A DNA stretch of 35,431 bases from contig JAITCL010000056.1 in NCBI GenBank assembly GCA_031283105.1, forward strand, positions 1 to 35,431, read 5' to 3'. The notes under the pieces are model-generated. The model was not told the DNA's origin and searched no databases. It saw only the letters and a program-made list of their open reading frames with translations. Numbering within the stretch: position 1 is the first letter of the stretch; each line of letters starts with the position of its first letter. This DNA is from Treponema sp. GTDB taxonomy: Bacteria > Spirochaetota > Spirochaetia > Treponematales > Breznakiellaceae. Below are positions 6,683 through 19,557 of this stretch, piece by piece. The translations under genes and the position numbers were made by a program.

Positions 6683-9418
6683 ATGGCAGAAACAGAAACG
6701 GCAGAAGCAGTGCAGACAGAGGGCGGATTACCGGAAGAATCATTAACCCTGCTCAAGAATATACGGGAAATGCTTAATGAGGAAAAATGGACACGGGCCG
6801 CCCTGAGCAATTATTCGACCAGCCAGTTCAAGGATTTCGACGCTCTGCTCAAGGAAGCCAAAGACCTGCGGGTAATTGACGAGATGAAAAAAGACTGCGA
6901 CGAGCATCTTTCCCACTCCAAGAACAGCATCATCGCCCTGTACCTTTCCGGCATGGTAGCGCTTTCCCGCCAGATAATTGACGATGCGGCAATGATCAAT
7001 CTGGTAACAATTTTCGCCGACAACCATAAATGGGGCATCGTAAAATACCTCTGCGAGCGTATTCTTGATTACGGTGAATCAAAATTTGCCCTGCGAACCC
7101 TCATTGACGGCTACAAGAACGAGAACGAAGAAACAGTTATATACGACATCTGGGAACGCCTGATAAAAGTCGATTACGAAGAAGCGGATATTGCCAAGTC
7201 TCTTGCGGAACATTATGAAAAAGAGGGCAATAACGAGGCGGCGGTTGATTACTACAAAAAGGCGCTGCACCGTTATATTAACAAGGGGCTTTTTGCCAAT
7301 GTCAAGGAAATTTGGGAAAAACTTCTTCTCTATTGTCCTGAAGACATTCACTTTTTCCTTCATGTGCAAAAAAAAGTTGCAAAAAATATCAGCGAAGAAA
7401 GGGCGATTGATCTTCTGAAAGCCGTATACAGTTTCTGCAAGGATCAGGATGTTGATATGGCTATCACCATTCTTAAAATTGTTCTGCAGTACGATGAAAA
7501 AGATTACCCCGCCCGCAAAGAAATTGTTGAATGTTATAAAAAGAAATATGCCAGCCACAGCCAGCTTGAAGACTACATTCGCATTTCCAACCTTTCCCAA
7601 AGTTACCGCAATGTTCATGAGGCCATTACCGATTTTGAAAAACACATTGCCTTTGACAAGGGGAATTTTGTATTTCACCGCACATGGGGAGTGGGCAGAA
7701 TAGCGGGTATTCAAGGCGACGAGATCAAAATTGACTTTGCCAAAAAGAGCGGCCACACCATGTCGCTTAAAATGGCGGTGGGGGCGCTGCAAACTCTGGC
7801 AAAAGATCATATATGGACGCTGAAAGCCACATGGAAAAAAGAAAAACTTTTGGAAAAGGTAAAGGGGGACATCCCCTGGACGCTGCGAACAATCATAAAA
7901 AGTTTTGGAAATTCCTGCGATACCAAGCGGATAAAAGCCGAACTTTGCCCCAGCGTACTTTCAGAAAAAGAATGGCCTTCGTGGAATGCCAAAGCGAGGG
8001 ATATTCTCAAGTCTGATCCGGGTTTTGGCGTAAGTCCCGACAATATCGACATCTTTACCGTCCGCGAACACCCGATAAAAGTATCGGAAAAACTCTACAA
8101 TGAATTCAAGGCCGAACGGAATTTCTTTGGCCGCGCCGCCACCATCCGCAGTTTCGTCAACCAGAAAGACGCAGAGTTGGATTCTGAATACTTTGCCGAA
8201 ATGTTTTCATACCTCACTTCTTTTCTGAAAACTTCAAATCAGGCAGGCGAGCAGTCAATAGCGGCTTACCTCCTGATCAAGGAGCTGGCGGTTAAATATC
8301 CCCATCTGGGGGCAAATCTCCCGCTCAACTTTGCCGACATCATCAGGGGGATAAGCGATATTCCCGGACTCTTTCAAAATCTCAAGGATAACCGGTTCAA
8401 GGAAGAATTTCTTCATCACCTCCAAATGTTTATTCCCGGCTGGGCGGACATTTTTGTGGAGTTGTTCCCCCGTACCATGATCACCGCAATTATTAACCAG
8501 CTTGAAAAAGAAGGTTACCATGAAAAACTCACCGCCATGACGCTTGACTGTTTTGACCACTTCAGAGACCGGCGCGAAGCGGTAGTATGGCTGATTAAAA
8601 ACGCGACTTCTGCCGACTGGTTCAAAGCGGCGAATATCAACCTTGAGCGGCAGCTTATCGTTCTGATCCACATTCTTGATCTGACTTACCGGGACATTGA
8701 AAACCAGCGGGAAACCACCGAGGCCCGCAAGATTAACAAACAGGCATACACGATTCTCTTTAAGGAAGACGTTCTTGGATCATTCATTGACAATGCCGAC
8801 GATGATACCATTACCCGTCTTTATACTTTTATCAACGATGTAAAGAACCTTGACCCGCAGGACAAGATAAACCTGAAAAGCAGGATACAAGACCGGCGCC
8901 CGGACTTCAAGTTTTCTGAAAGCGTGGAAAAACGGATTTCCCAGGGACTTACCGTTACCAGAATCAAATTTGATGAAAAGCAAAAACAGCTTGCCCATAT
9001 TATGGATGTTGAGGTTCCCGCCAATTCCCGGGAAATTGAAGCCGCCCGGCTGCATGGCGACTTAAAGGAAAATGCAGAGTATATCGCCGCAAAGGAAAAA
9101 CAGGTTCTGCTCAATACGGCGGCGGAAAGACTCAAGGAAGATATAGACCGTTCCCAGATATTTGATCCGGCAACTATTGATACCTCCAGGGTATCTTTTG
9201 GAACCGTTGTTGTTTTACACAACGAAAGCAAGGACAGGAAGGAAGAGTACACCATACTCGGCCCCTGGGAGTCAGAGCCTGAACACAACATTATTTCCTA
9301 TCAAACTCCCTTTGGAAAAGCAATGTTGAGCAAAACGGTAGGGGAACATTTTAATTTCCTCAGCGACGGCGAAAAGAACCTGTATACGGTAGAGGCAATA
9401 AAGGCCGCCAATATATAG
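6683..9418 (+). CDS. greA: Transcription elongation factor GreA with very long N-terminal extension
   Basis: A 911-residue protein. The C-terminal ~160 residues are GreA: the coiled coil with EIEAARLHGDLKENAEYIAAKEKQ pattern (GDLKENAEY at ~792-800, carrying the acidic tip that reaches into the RNA polymerase secondary channel) and the C-terminal FKBP-like domain (SFGTVVVL to the end). GreA rescues backtracked polymerase by stimulating transcript cleavage. Ordinary GreA is ~158 residues; the extra ~750 residues are helical, with TPR-like pairs near 160-220 (EHYEKEGNNEAAVDYYKKAL) and an SH3-like GNFVFHRTWGVGRIAGIQGDEIKIDF segment near 330. Such long GreA proteins are characteristic of spirochaetes. 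GAGGAG just before the ATG supports the start. Confidence 0.93.
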   Translation: MAETETAEAVQTEGGLPEESLTLLKNIREMLNEEKWTRAALSNYSTSQFKDFDALLKEAKDLRVIDEMKKDCDEHLSHSKNSIIALYLSGMVALSRQIIDDAAMINLVTIFADNHKWGIVKYLCERILDYGESKFALRTLIDGYKNENEETVIYDIWERLIKVDYEEADIAKSLAEHYEKEGNNEAAVDYYKKALHRYINKGLFANVKEIWEKLLLYCPEDIHFFLHVQKKVAKNISEERAIDLLKAVYSFCKDQDVDMAITILKIVLQYDEKDYPARKEIVECYKKKYASHSQLEDYIRISNLSQSYRNVHEAITDFEKHIAFDKGNFVFHRTWGVGRIAGIQGDEIKIDFAKKSGHTMSLKMAVGALQTLAKDHIWTLKATWKKEKLLEKVKGDIPWTLRTIIKSFGNSCDTKRIKAELCPSVLSEKEWPSWNAKARDILKSDPGFGVSPDNIDIFTVREHPIKVSEKLYNEFKAERNFFGRAATIRSFVNQKDAELDSEYFAEMFSYLTSFLKTSNQAGEQSIAAYLLIKELAVKYPHLGANLPLNFADIIRGISDIPGLFQNLKDNRFKEEFLHHLQMFIPGWADIFVELFPRTMITAIINQLEKEGYHEKLTAMTLDCFDHFRDRREAVVWLIKNATSADWFKAANINLERQLIVLIHILDLTYRDIENQRETTEARKINKQAYTILFKEDVLGSFIDNADDDTITRLYTFINDVKNLDPQDKINLKSRIQDRRPDFKFSESVEKRISQGLTVTRIKFDEKQKQLAHIMDVEVPANSREIEAARLHGDLKENAEYIAAKEKQVLLNTAAERLKEDIDRSQIFDPATIDTSRVSFGTVVVLHNESKDRKEEYTILGPWESEPEHNIISYQTPFGKAMLSKTVGEHFNFLSDGEKNLYTVEAIKAANI

Positions 9419-9424
9419 ATTTAT

Positions 9425-9471
9425 ATTTTTTCGGTTGAAATGTTTACATTTTTTCGGTTGTGTTTTATACT
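9425..9471 (+). promoter_or_regulatory. Promoter TTTACA-N17-TATACT flanked by a 13-base direct repeat
   Basis: TTTACA (9443-9448) and TATACT (9466-9471) are 17 bases apart. The exact 13-mer ATTTTTTCGGTTG occurs at 9425-9437 and again at 9448-9460, 23 bases apart, bracketing the -35 box and filling the spacer, as expected for a regulator binding two turns of the helix. The -10 box ends 12 bases before the ATG at 9484 and no ribosome site is visible, so the transcript leader should be only about 5 bases. Confidence 0.55.
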
Positions 9472-9483
9472 TTTATAAGTACC

Positions 9484-10737
9484 ATGAGCGCTTATTGTAA
9501 CCGTTTTGCCGATAAAATCCTGCAAAACCGTCTTCGCGATGCCGGGGCGGTTTTGATACAGGGCGCCAAAGGCTGCGGAAAAACAGAAACCGCAATCCAG
9601 GCGGCCAAAAGTACCGCACGGCTCGATGTTGATGATGAAATACGAGTCCTTATGGAATTTGATCCAAAATTGGTGCTGGAAGGGCCGGTTCCCCGGCTTA
9701 TTGATGAATGGCAGGAATATCCGCAAATATGGAATTTTGTGCGGCGACAGGTAGATGACCGGAAAAAGAAAGGGCAGTTTATTCTTACCGGTTCGGCAAA
9801 CCCCGAAGAACGGGCACGACTTCACTCCGGCTCGGGGCGCTTTTCCATTATGAGAATGCGGCCCATGTCGCTGTATGAACGGGGCTGGTCAACAGGAGAG
9901 GTCAGTCTTTCCGGTTTGATAAAAGGCCGTATTCCCCGTTCTGAAACGGCAGATTTCAGCCTTGAAACATTGGCGGAAAAACTTACTCTGGGAGGTTGGC
10001 CAAGCCTTCTGGGCGTCGGAGGCCGTAAAGCGCTGCGGTTCATGCAGGATTACATCACGCTCCTTGCGGAAATAGACATAAGCCGGGTTGCCGATAAAAA
10101 AAGAGATCCTCACAAAGTTCTGCGTCTTTTGCAGTCGCTGGCGCGGAATATTGCCACTGAAGCGTCGGTTCTATCCCTTGCAAAGGATACCGCTGGTTCG
10201 GGAAACAAAATGGACGATGAAACGGTAACCGGGTACCTTGATGCGCTTGAACGCCTTATGGCGCTGGAACAGCTTCCCGCATGGACTACCCATATCCGGT
10301 CATCTGATACTCTGCGTAAAGCGCCTAAACGTCATTTTGTCGATCCGTCCATTGCCATAGGGGCATTGGGCCTTTCCATTGACAAGATACTTGCGGATTT
10401 AAACTATTTGGGATTTTTGTTTGAATCACTGGTAATCAGAGACCTGCGAATCTATGCGGAAGTGAATGACGGCAAAGTCTTTCATTACCGCGATTCCCGC
10501 AATATGGAAATTGACGCCATTATTGAATACCCCGATAATACCTGGGCGGCTTTTGAAGTTAAAATGGGGTTCAGCGCCCAGGATGAAGCCGCCGCCAATT
10601 TATTGCAATTTGCCGCCAAAATAAATCAGGAAAAAGCCGGGGCTCCGGCAGCGTTAACAGTAATTACCGCAAATGGGCGCGCCTGCCGCCGCAAAGACGG
10701 CATTAATGTTGTACCTTTATCTGTTTTGACAGCATAA
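9484..10737 (+). CDS. AAA_14/DUF4143 family ATPase with C-terminal nuclease-like domain
   Basis: A 417-residue protein from the ATG at 9484 (a GTG at 9460 would overlap the promoter). It shows Walker A GAKGCGKT (27-34), Walker B LIDEWQ (71-76), a sensor strand FILTGSANP, a GGWPSLL segment and a DUF4143 region. Near the C-terminus EIDAIIEY and FEVK match the fold of PD-(D/E)XK nucleases commonly seen in this family. These proteins are widespread accessory ATPases of unknown role, often acquired horizontally. It converges with the lipoprotein at 10740 with only 2 bases between the stop codons. Confidence 0.9.
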   Translation: MSAYCNRFADKILQNRLRDAGAVLIQGAKGCGKTETAIQAAKSTARLDVDDEIRVLMEFDPKLVLEGPVPRLIDEWQEYPQIWNFVRRQVDDRKKKGQFILTGSANPEERARLHSGSGRFSIMRMRPMSLYERGWSTGEVSLSGLIKGRIPRSETADFSLETLAEKLTLGGWPSLLGVGGRKALRFMQDYITLLAEIDISRVADKKRDPHKVLRLLQSLARNIATEASVLSLAKDTAGSGNKMDDETVTGYLDALERLMALEQLPAWTTHIRSSDTLRKAPKRHFVDPSIAIGALGLSIDKILADLNYLGFLFESLVIRDLRIYAEVNDGKVFHYRDSRNMEIDAIIEYPDNTWAAFEVKMGFSAQDEAAANLLQFAAKINQEKAGAPAALTVITANGRACRRKDGINVVPLSVLTA

Positions 10738-10739
10738 GG

Positions 10740-11666
10740 TTAATCATGCCGCTCGGCCCAGTAGTCTACCGTGAGATTACCATCTGAGAATTTTCCCGAC
10801 ATAATGGATATACTGTCGGTGGACTGTTCTAGCGCATCATCCACTTCTTCCCATGTAAAAAATCCACCCTTATTCGTATTATTTATAATATAAATATCTA
10901 AATCCGTAAAAGTATCATTTCCGTCGTAGGCTTCAATGTCGCTGGGAATGAAAAATGGTAAATTGTAGCGAATTATTTTATACAAAGGCACTTCCGCTTT
11001 TCCGCCGGATATTATCGCAAACTTAATCTTTTCAACTGATAGACGACGCATATTGGTAAAGCCATACACCTCAGCATAACCAGTTTGAGGAATTTTTACC
11101 CAACAAGCCGAAAAGATATACCTGCCATTATATTCTTCCGGAATATTGATGATGGTTACCTTTCCTTTCGCTTCCGGAATTATTTCGCAGTTTACCGTGA
11201 AATTCCCATTTGAGAATTCTCCCCACATAATGGATATACTGTCGGTGGACTGTTTTCGCGCTTCATTCACTTCTTCCCATGTAAAAAACCCACCCTTATT
11301 CGTATTATCTATAATATAAATAGTTAAATCTCCAAAATCATCATTTCCATCGTAGGCTTTAACGTAGCCGGAAAATGATGAAGCCCTGCGATTTATTTTA
11401 TACAAAGGCACTTTCGCTTCTCTGTCGGATATTATCGCTAATTTAATTTTTTCATTCGGGCGGCGCATATCGGTAAAGCCATACACCTCAGCATTACCTG
11501 CACTGCAAGCCGAAAAGATATACATGCCATTATATTCTTCTGGAATACCGCTGATGGTTATCTTTCCTTTCGCTCCCGGAATTATTTCGCTCTCCTCTAC
11601 ATCACACCCGGTAGCCATTATCACCAATACCAGCGTCATTGCCAGCCAGAATTGCCTGTTTGTAAT
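10740..11666 (-). CDS. Putative lipoprotein with two tandem ~130-residue domains; possible ATT start
   Basis: The signal peptide reads TNRQFWLAMTLVLVIMATGC with a lipobox at the Cys. The only ribosome site (AAGGAG, 11678-11673 on the minus strand) is 6 bases before an ATT codon at 11666, where the start is expected; the next ATG (11639) would lose the basic N-terminus. The longer frame up to 11780 overlaps the previous gene and is unlikely. A TATAAT at 11703-11698 may be its own -10 box. The mature part is two copies of one domain: each begins with an EIIP, AKGK segment, continues with IPEEYNG, YIFSAC, AEVYGFT, VPLYKI and ends with TNKGGFFTWEEV and STDSISIM. The copies are also very alike at DNA level, so the duplication is recent. 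Function unknown. Confidence 0.72.
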   Translation of the reverse strand: MTNRQFWLAMTLVLVIMATGCDVEESEIIPGAKGKITISGIPEEYNGMYIFSACSAGNAEVYGFTDMRRPNEKIKLAIISDREAKVPLYKINRRASSFSGYVKAYDGNDDFGDLTIYIIDNTNKGGFFTWEEVNEARKQSTDSISIMWGEFSNGNFTVNCEIIPEAKGKVTIINIPEEYNGRYIFSACWVKIPQTGYAEVYGFTNMRRLSVEKIKFAIISGGKAEVPLYKIIRYNLPFFIPSDIEAYDGNDTFTDLDIYIINNTNKGGFFTWEEVDDALEQSTDSISIMSGKFSDGNLTVDYWAERHD

Positions 11667-11733
11667 AATTTTCTCCTTATACTTTGATATAAAAGGTATT
11701 ATAGCACACAACTCTATTGAATAGTTGTTTTTT

Positions 11734-15305
<3,572 letters not shown>

Positions 15306-15309
<4 letters not shown>

Positions 15310-16619
15310 TTCACTATCTTGATAATAGCCAGAACAAGCCCCGCCGATAAGGCTAAAATATTGGGCATCCATATTGACCAGAAGGGAGAAGTGTTGAATC
15401 GTATTCCCATGGTCTGCCCGCCCACGAGCAGAACCCAGTAAAAAACCGATATGATTAGCCCGAAAATAAAACCAACGGTCTGCCCGCTTCGTTTTGCCAT
15501 AAGCCCCAGAGAAACCGCGAGAAAAATAAAGGAAAATGCCCCAAACGGGATGGAGAATTTTTTGTAGAATTCAAGCCAATACAGGGAAAGACTGCGATCA
15601 TTTCGCAGGGATTGCAGCGCCTGCACTTCCCGCTGAAAAGCGGTAAATTGGCTGGTTCTGCGGTTCCAGCTTTCCGCAGAAGGCCCGGCGCGCAGGGTCT
15701 CCTCAAGGGCAAGGGCCAGAACGGAAACCTTGTTATGTCTTTCATTCAGGCGGACACCAAGATCGGCGGTTTTTATTCGTATTTCCTTGAATACATCAAC
15801 AGAACTCATCTCGCGGGGGCTTATCGTTGACATCGCCTGAATCAGATCCTCCTGCGGCACCCAGTAGCGGAGAGAACCGGCGGAAGCATAGTCGTAATCT
15901 TCACGGGCAATTTCCTTGGAAGACTGGACAAAAACCTTGTTCAAATCCAGACTCAAACCGCTTTTGCCCGCGTCTTTTAACTCGGCGTTATTCGCCATAA
16001 TAACGCGGCGCTCGCCGTCGCTGGTTCTATCCAGTATTAACATATTGTCGATGGCATTGCCGGTGACATTACCGGTGACAATCACCGTGTCTTTAAATTT
16101 TTTAACCGAATTGGCTTCCAGTTCCAGCGCCGGGGTAGAAACAAGAATACGCCGATACAGGCGGGCAAACTGCAACGTTCCCGCGGGAAGGAGTATGTCA
16201 TTGGCAATAAATGAAAACAGGGAAATAACCACTCCGACGGTAATGGCGGGAATAAATACATTCCGGTACGAAAGCCCCGATGACAGCATCACCAAAATTT
16301 CATTGTCGCTGGAAAGCCTTCCAACCGTCATAAGCGTTCCGACAAGGGAAGCAAAGGGGGCGGACATGGCAATAACTCCCGGCAAAGAAAAAAGCACCAG
16401 AAGGGCAACCTGATTAAAGGGAACGTGTTTGGTCAAAATATCCTGGGCCATAAGCAAAAGCTGGTTCACAAAAAAAATGAAAAAGAAAAAAAGAAAAGAG
16501 ATAAAAAAAGAAAAAAAAGCCTCGGTCATAATATACCGGTAAATGGTTAAGGACATGGCGCGGGGGCTTTCCCCTTCCCGTTCTTTCCAAAAAAGTAGTT
16601 TTTCAATGGAAAAACGCAT
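15306..16619 (-). CDS. lptF: LptF/LptG family permease, first of the pair
   Basis: 437 residues from the ATG at 16619, which follows the dut stop by 10 bases with AGGGGAAGGG as ribosome site; a later ATG at 16556 (MSLTIYRYIMTEAFFSF) is an alternative. It has the YjgP/YjgQ plan: N-terminal helices with a very Phe-rich first one, a GRLSSDNEILVMLSSGLS cytoplasmic loop typical of the family, a beta-rich periplasmic domain and three C-terminal helices. The frame continues upstream to 16721 inside dut, which is not credible coding. Confidence 0.88.
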
Positions 16620-16629
16620 CCCTTCCCCT

Positions 16630-17064
16630 TTACATTCCGGTAGAACCAAAACCGCCGCCGCCCCGGCCTGTTGCGGAAAGTTCCGTTGTTTCCTCCGTAG
16701 CCGCGCGGGAAACCGGGGCAATTACCAGTTGGGCAATGCGGTCGCCGTCTTTTATTATAAAAGCCTCTGCGCCCAAATTCACCAGAATAATATCCACATC
16801 GCCCCGGTAGTCGGAATCAATAGTACCAGGCGAGTTAAGTACCGTTACGCCAAACTTAATAGCCAAACCTGAACGGGGCCGCACCTGACCCTCAAAACCT
16901 TCCGGCAGTTCAATTCTTAAACCTGTCGGAATTTTAACCCGCCCCAGCGGTGGAATGGATACATCCGCCGCAAGAAAAGCCCGCAGATCCATGCCAGCTG
17001 CGCCTTCACTGGCATATTCCGGCAGCCGCACCCGCGGGTCAATTTTCGTTATCTTCAGCGTCAT
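16630..17064 (-). CDS. dut: dUTP diphosphatase
   Basis: 144 residues, standard for the trimeric dUTPase that turns dUTP into dUMP and keeps uracil out of DNA. All five family motifs are visible: [24 protein letters not shown] (with the catalytic Asp), GDRIAQLV and the Gly-rich C-terminal arm [10 protein letters not shown]. It begins 6 bases after the pnp stop, so it is in the same operon. Confidence 0.97.
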   Translation of the reverse strand: MTLKITKIDPRVRLPEYASEGAAGMDLRAFLAADVSIPPLGRVKIPTGLRIELPEGFEGQVRPRSGLAIKFGVTVLNSPGTIDSDYRGDVDIILVNLGAEAFIIKDGDRIAQLVIAPVSRAATEETTELSATGRGGGGFGSTGM

Positions 17065-17070
17065 ATACAG

Positions 17071-19278
17071 CTAACGCCGGGGCGGTCGGTTTCCCGGACG
17101 CTCATCACGGCTTCCCTTGTTGAAACCGCCCTTCCCGCCTTCATTATGACCGCCGCTTGAATCCCCGGCAGGCGCGGCGCCATTGGGATCAATAGCGTCT
17201 ATGTACGAAAGATTAAGCCTGCCCATTTTATCAATTTCGGTAAGTTTAACGGGAATCTCCTGCCCTTCTTTTACTACATCGGTAACCTGGGCAATGCGCT
17301 GGCGGGAAAGTTTACTGATATGCACCAGCCCTTCCTTGCCCGGCAGAATCTCCACAAAAGCGCCAAAGTCCATAATCCGTTTTACCGTGCCGTTGTACAC
17401 CCTGCCCACTTCAGGGTCAGATGCAATGCCCATAACGGCGATTTTCGCGTCTTCCGCGTCTTTGGTGTTTTTGCCAAAAATGGTAACAGTCCCGTCATCC
17501 TCGGTGTTGATTTTGACACTGTACTGTTCGCACAGGGCTTTGATATTCTTTCCGCCGGGGCCGATAAGCGCCCCAATTTTGTCAATGTCAATCCGCAGGG
17601 TAACGATTTTCGGCGCATATTCGCTGATATGATCCGCCGGGCGGCTGATGGTTTGATTCATGATTGAAAGAATGTGCAGTCTGCCGCGCTTTGCCTGATC
17701 CAGCGCCTTGCGCATAATCTCCGGGCTGACCCCGGCAATTTTTATATCCATCTGGAATCCGGTTATGCCGTCCTGAGTTCCGGCAACCTTAAAGTCCATG
17801 TCGCCCAGATGGTCTTCCTCGCCGAGTATGTCAGATAACACCGCGTAACGGTCACCGGGACCGCCTTTGCCATCGGTGATAAGGCCCATTGCGATACCCG
17901 CCACCGGTTTTTTCATCGGCACTCCGGCGTGCAGCATGGAAAGAGTTCCCCCGCATACCGAGGCCATTGACGATGAGCCGTTGGATTCCATTATTTCGGA
18001 AACCACCCGCACCGTGTAGGGAAAATCCTCTTTTGAGGGAACCATCGCATCCAGAGAACGGCGGGCTAAATTGCCGTGGCCAATTTCGCGGCGGCCTGTA
18101 CCCATTCTGCCGACTTCGCCCACTGAATAGGGGGGGAAGTTGTAGTGCAGCATGAAATTTTCCCGCTTGTCGCCTTCGATGTCGTCATACACCTGTTCGT
18201 CAAACACCGTACCGAGCGTCGTTACCACCAGCGCCTGAGTTTCGCCGCGGGTAAACAGCGCCGAACCGTGAGTCCGCGCCAGTATGCCCACCTCGCAGGT
18301 AATGTTGCGTATATCCTCGGTTCCCCGCCCGTCAACGCGGCGGCCATTGTTCAGTATTGATGAACGAAGAATCTCGTACTGCATTTCCTCGAACAGCGCG
18401 TTAAAGAACTTTTTCTGGTTTTCATCTTCAAGCTGGACGCAGTGTTGCGCGGCAAGTTCCGACTGTACCGCCTTGATAGCGTCATGCCGTTCCTGCTTGG
18501 TTGCCAGAAAACAGGCCGCTTCAAGTTTCGGGTAGGCGGCGCTTCGGATGGCATCACTGTTTTCCAGAACATACGAAGAAACCGCAAGGGAAAGCTTGGG
18601 CTTGCCGGCAAGCTCGCGGAGTTTTTCCTGCAACGCGCAGAATTCCACAATCATGCTGCGGGCTTTTTCCAGCGCCTCAATCATCAGGTCTTCGCTGACT
18701 TCTTGCGCCCCGCCTTCAACCATCGTTATACCGTCTTTGGTTCCGGCAACAACAATTTCCAGCGTGGAATTTTCAATCTGTTCATAAGTGGGATTGACCA
18801 CCAGTTCGCCGTTCACCTGACAAACCCGCACACCGGCAATGGGGCCGTTAAAGGGAATGTCGGAAATATGCACCGCGGCGGACGCGGCGATAATCGCCAG
18901 CATATCCGGCGGATTCACCTGATCCGTTGAAAGCGTGGTGGGGATAAGCTGTATCTCCCTGCCAAAACTTTTTTCAAACAGCGGACGCATGGGGCGGTCA
19001 ATCAGGCGGCTGACAAGAATTTCCTTGTCTTTGGGACGGCTCTCCCGCTTGATAAAGCCGCCGGGGATTTTTCCCGCGGCGTAATACTTTTCATTGTAAT
19101 CAACCGTGAGGGGGACATAATCAAGGCCCTCCACCGATTCCGATGATGCGCAGACCGTGGCAATAACCGCCGATCCGGCATACTGGGCGAATACCGATCC
19201 ATTCGCCTGTTTTGCAATTCTGCCGGTTTCAAGAACAAGGTCCTTGCCGGCAATTTGGAGTGTTACTTTTTGTATCAT
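17071..19278 (-). CDS. pnp: Polyribonucleotide nucleotidyltransferase (PNPase)
   Basis: 735 residues. It has two RNase PH folds (first ~1-220; second ~310-540 with FTRGETQALV, FPPYSVGEVGRMG, GRREIGHGNLARRSL and the GDMDFKVAGT catalytic region), then a KH domain (IGALIGPGGKNIK) and an S1 domain (GRVYNGTVKRIMDFGAFVEI, LPGKEGLVHIS). The last ~40 residues are Gly/Arg-rich and disordered. The enzyme degrades RNA from the 3' end using phosphate. Its ATG overlaps the rpsO stop (TAATG), the classic rpsO-pnp arrangement. Confidence 0.98.
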   Translation of the reverse strand: MIQKVTLQIAGKDLVLETGRIAKQANGSVFAQYAGSAVIATVCASSESVEGLDYVPLTVDYNEKYYAAGKIPGGFIKRESRPKDKEILVSRLIDRPMRPLFEKSFGREIQLIPTTLSTDQVNPPDMLAIIAASAAVHISDIPFNGPIAGVRVCQVNGELVVNPTYEQIENSTLEIVVAGTKDGITMVEGGAQEVSEDLMIEALEKARSMIVEFCALQEKLRELAGKPKLSLAVSSYVLENSDAIRSAAYPKLEAACFLATKQERHDAIKAVQSELAAQHCVQLEDENQKKFFNALFEEMQYEILRSSILNNGRRVDGRGTEDIRNITCEVGILARTHGSALFTRGETQALVVTTLGTVFDEQVYDDIEGDKRENFMLHYNFPPYSVGEVGRMGTGRREIGHGNLARRSLDAMVPSKEDFPYTVRVVSEIMESNGSSSMASVCGGTLSMLHAGVPMKKPVAGIAMGLITDGKGGPGDRYAVLSDILGEEDHLGDMDFKVAGTQDGITGFQMDIKIAGVSPEIMRKALDQAKRGRLHILSIMNQTISRPADHISEYAPKIVTLRIDIDKIGALIGPGGKNIKALCEQYSVKINTEDDGTVTIFGKNTKDAEDAKIAVMGIASDPEVGRVYNGTVKRIMDFGAFVEILPGKEGLVHISKLSRQRIAQVTDVVKEGQEIPVKLTEIDKMGRLNLSYIDAIDPNGAAPAGDSSGGHNEGGKGGFNKGSRDERPGNRPPRR

Positions 19279-19547
19279 TATTTACGCAGACCCAGTTCCT
19301 TGATCAGCTTTCGGTATCCTTCGAGGTTGGTATGCTGAACGTATTTCAGCAGCCGCCGCCGTTTGCCAACGAGGATTAATAATCCCCGCTGACCGGACTT
19401 GTCTTTCTTGAATTGTTTGCAGTGGCCTGTCAACTGGTTTATCCTTTCAGTGAGCAGGGCAACTTGAACTTCCGATGCGCCGGTATCTTTGTCGTTTTTA
19501 CCGAATTTGGTAATGATAGATACCACACTTTCTTTTGCTAAAGCCAT
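19278..19547 (-). CDS. rpsO: 30S ribosomal protein S15
   Basis: 89 residues, the usual length. Typical blocks are TGASEVQVALLTERINQLTG, HCKQFKKDKSGQRGLL and GKRRRLLKYV. S15 binds 16S rRNA early in small-subunit assembly. The ribF stop codon (TAG at 19560) is part of its ribosome site (TAGGAG), so translation is probably coupled. Confidence 0.98.
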   Translation of the reverse strand: MALAKESVVSIITKFGKNDKDTGASEVQVALLTERINQLTGHCKQFKKDKSGQRGLLILVGKRRRLLKYVQHTNLEGYRKLIKELGLRK

Positions 19548-19557
19548 ATTTTATCTC

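Noticed and set aside
7079-7810. 243-codon minus-strand frame with hydrophobic look
   Set aside because: Antisense to greA; the Phe/Ile-rich look comes from reading Glu/Lys-rich codons backwards.
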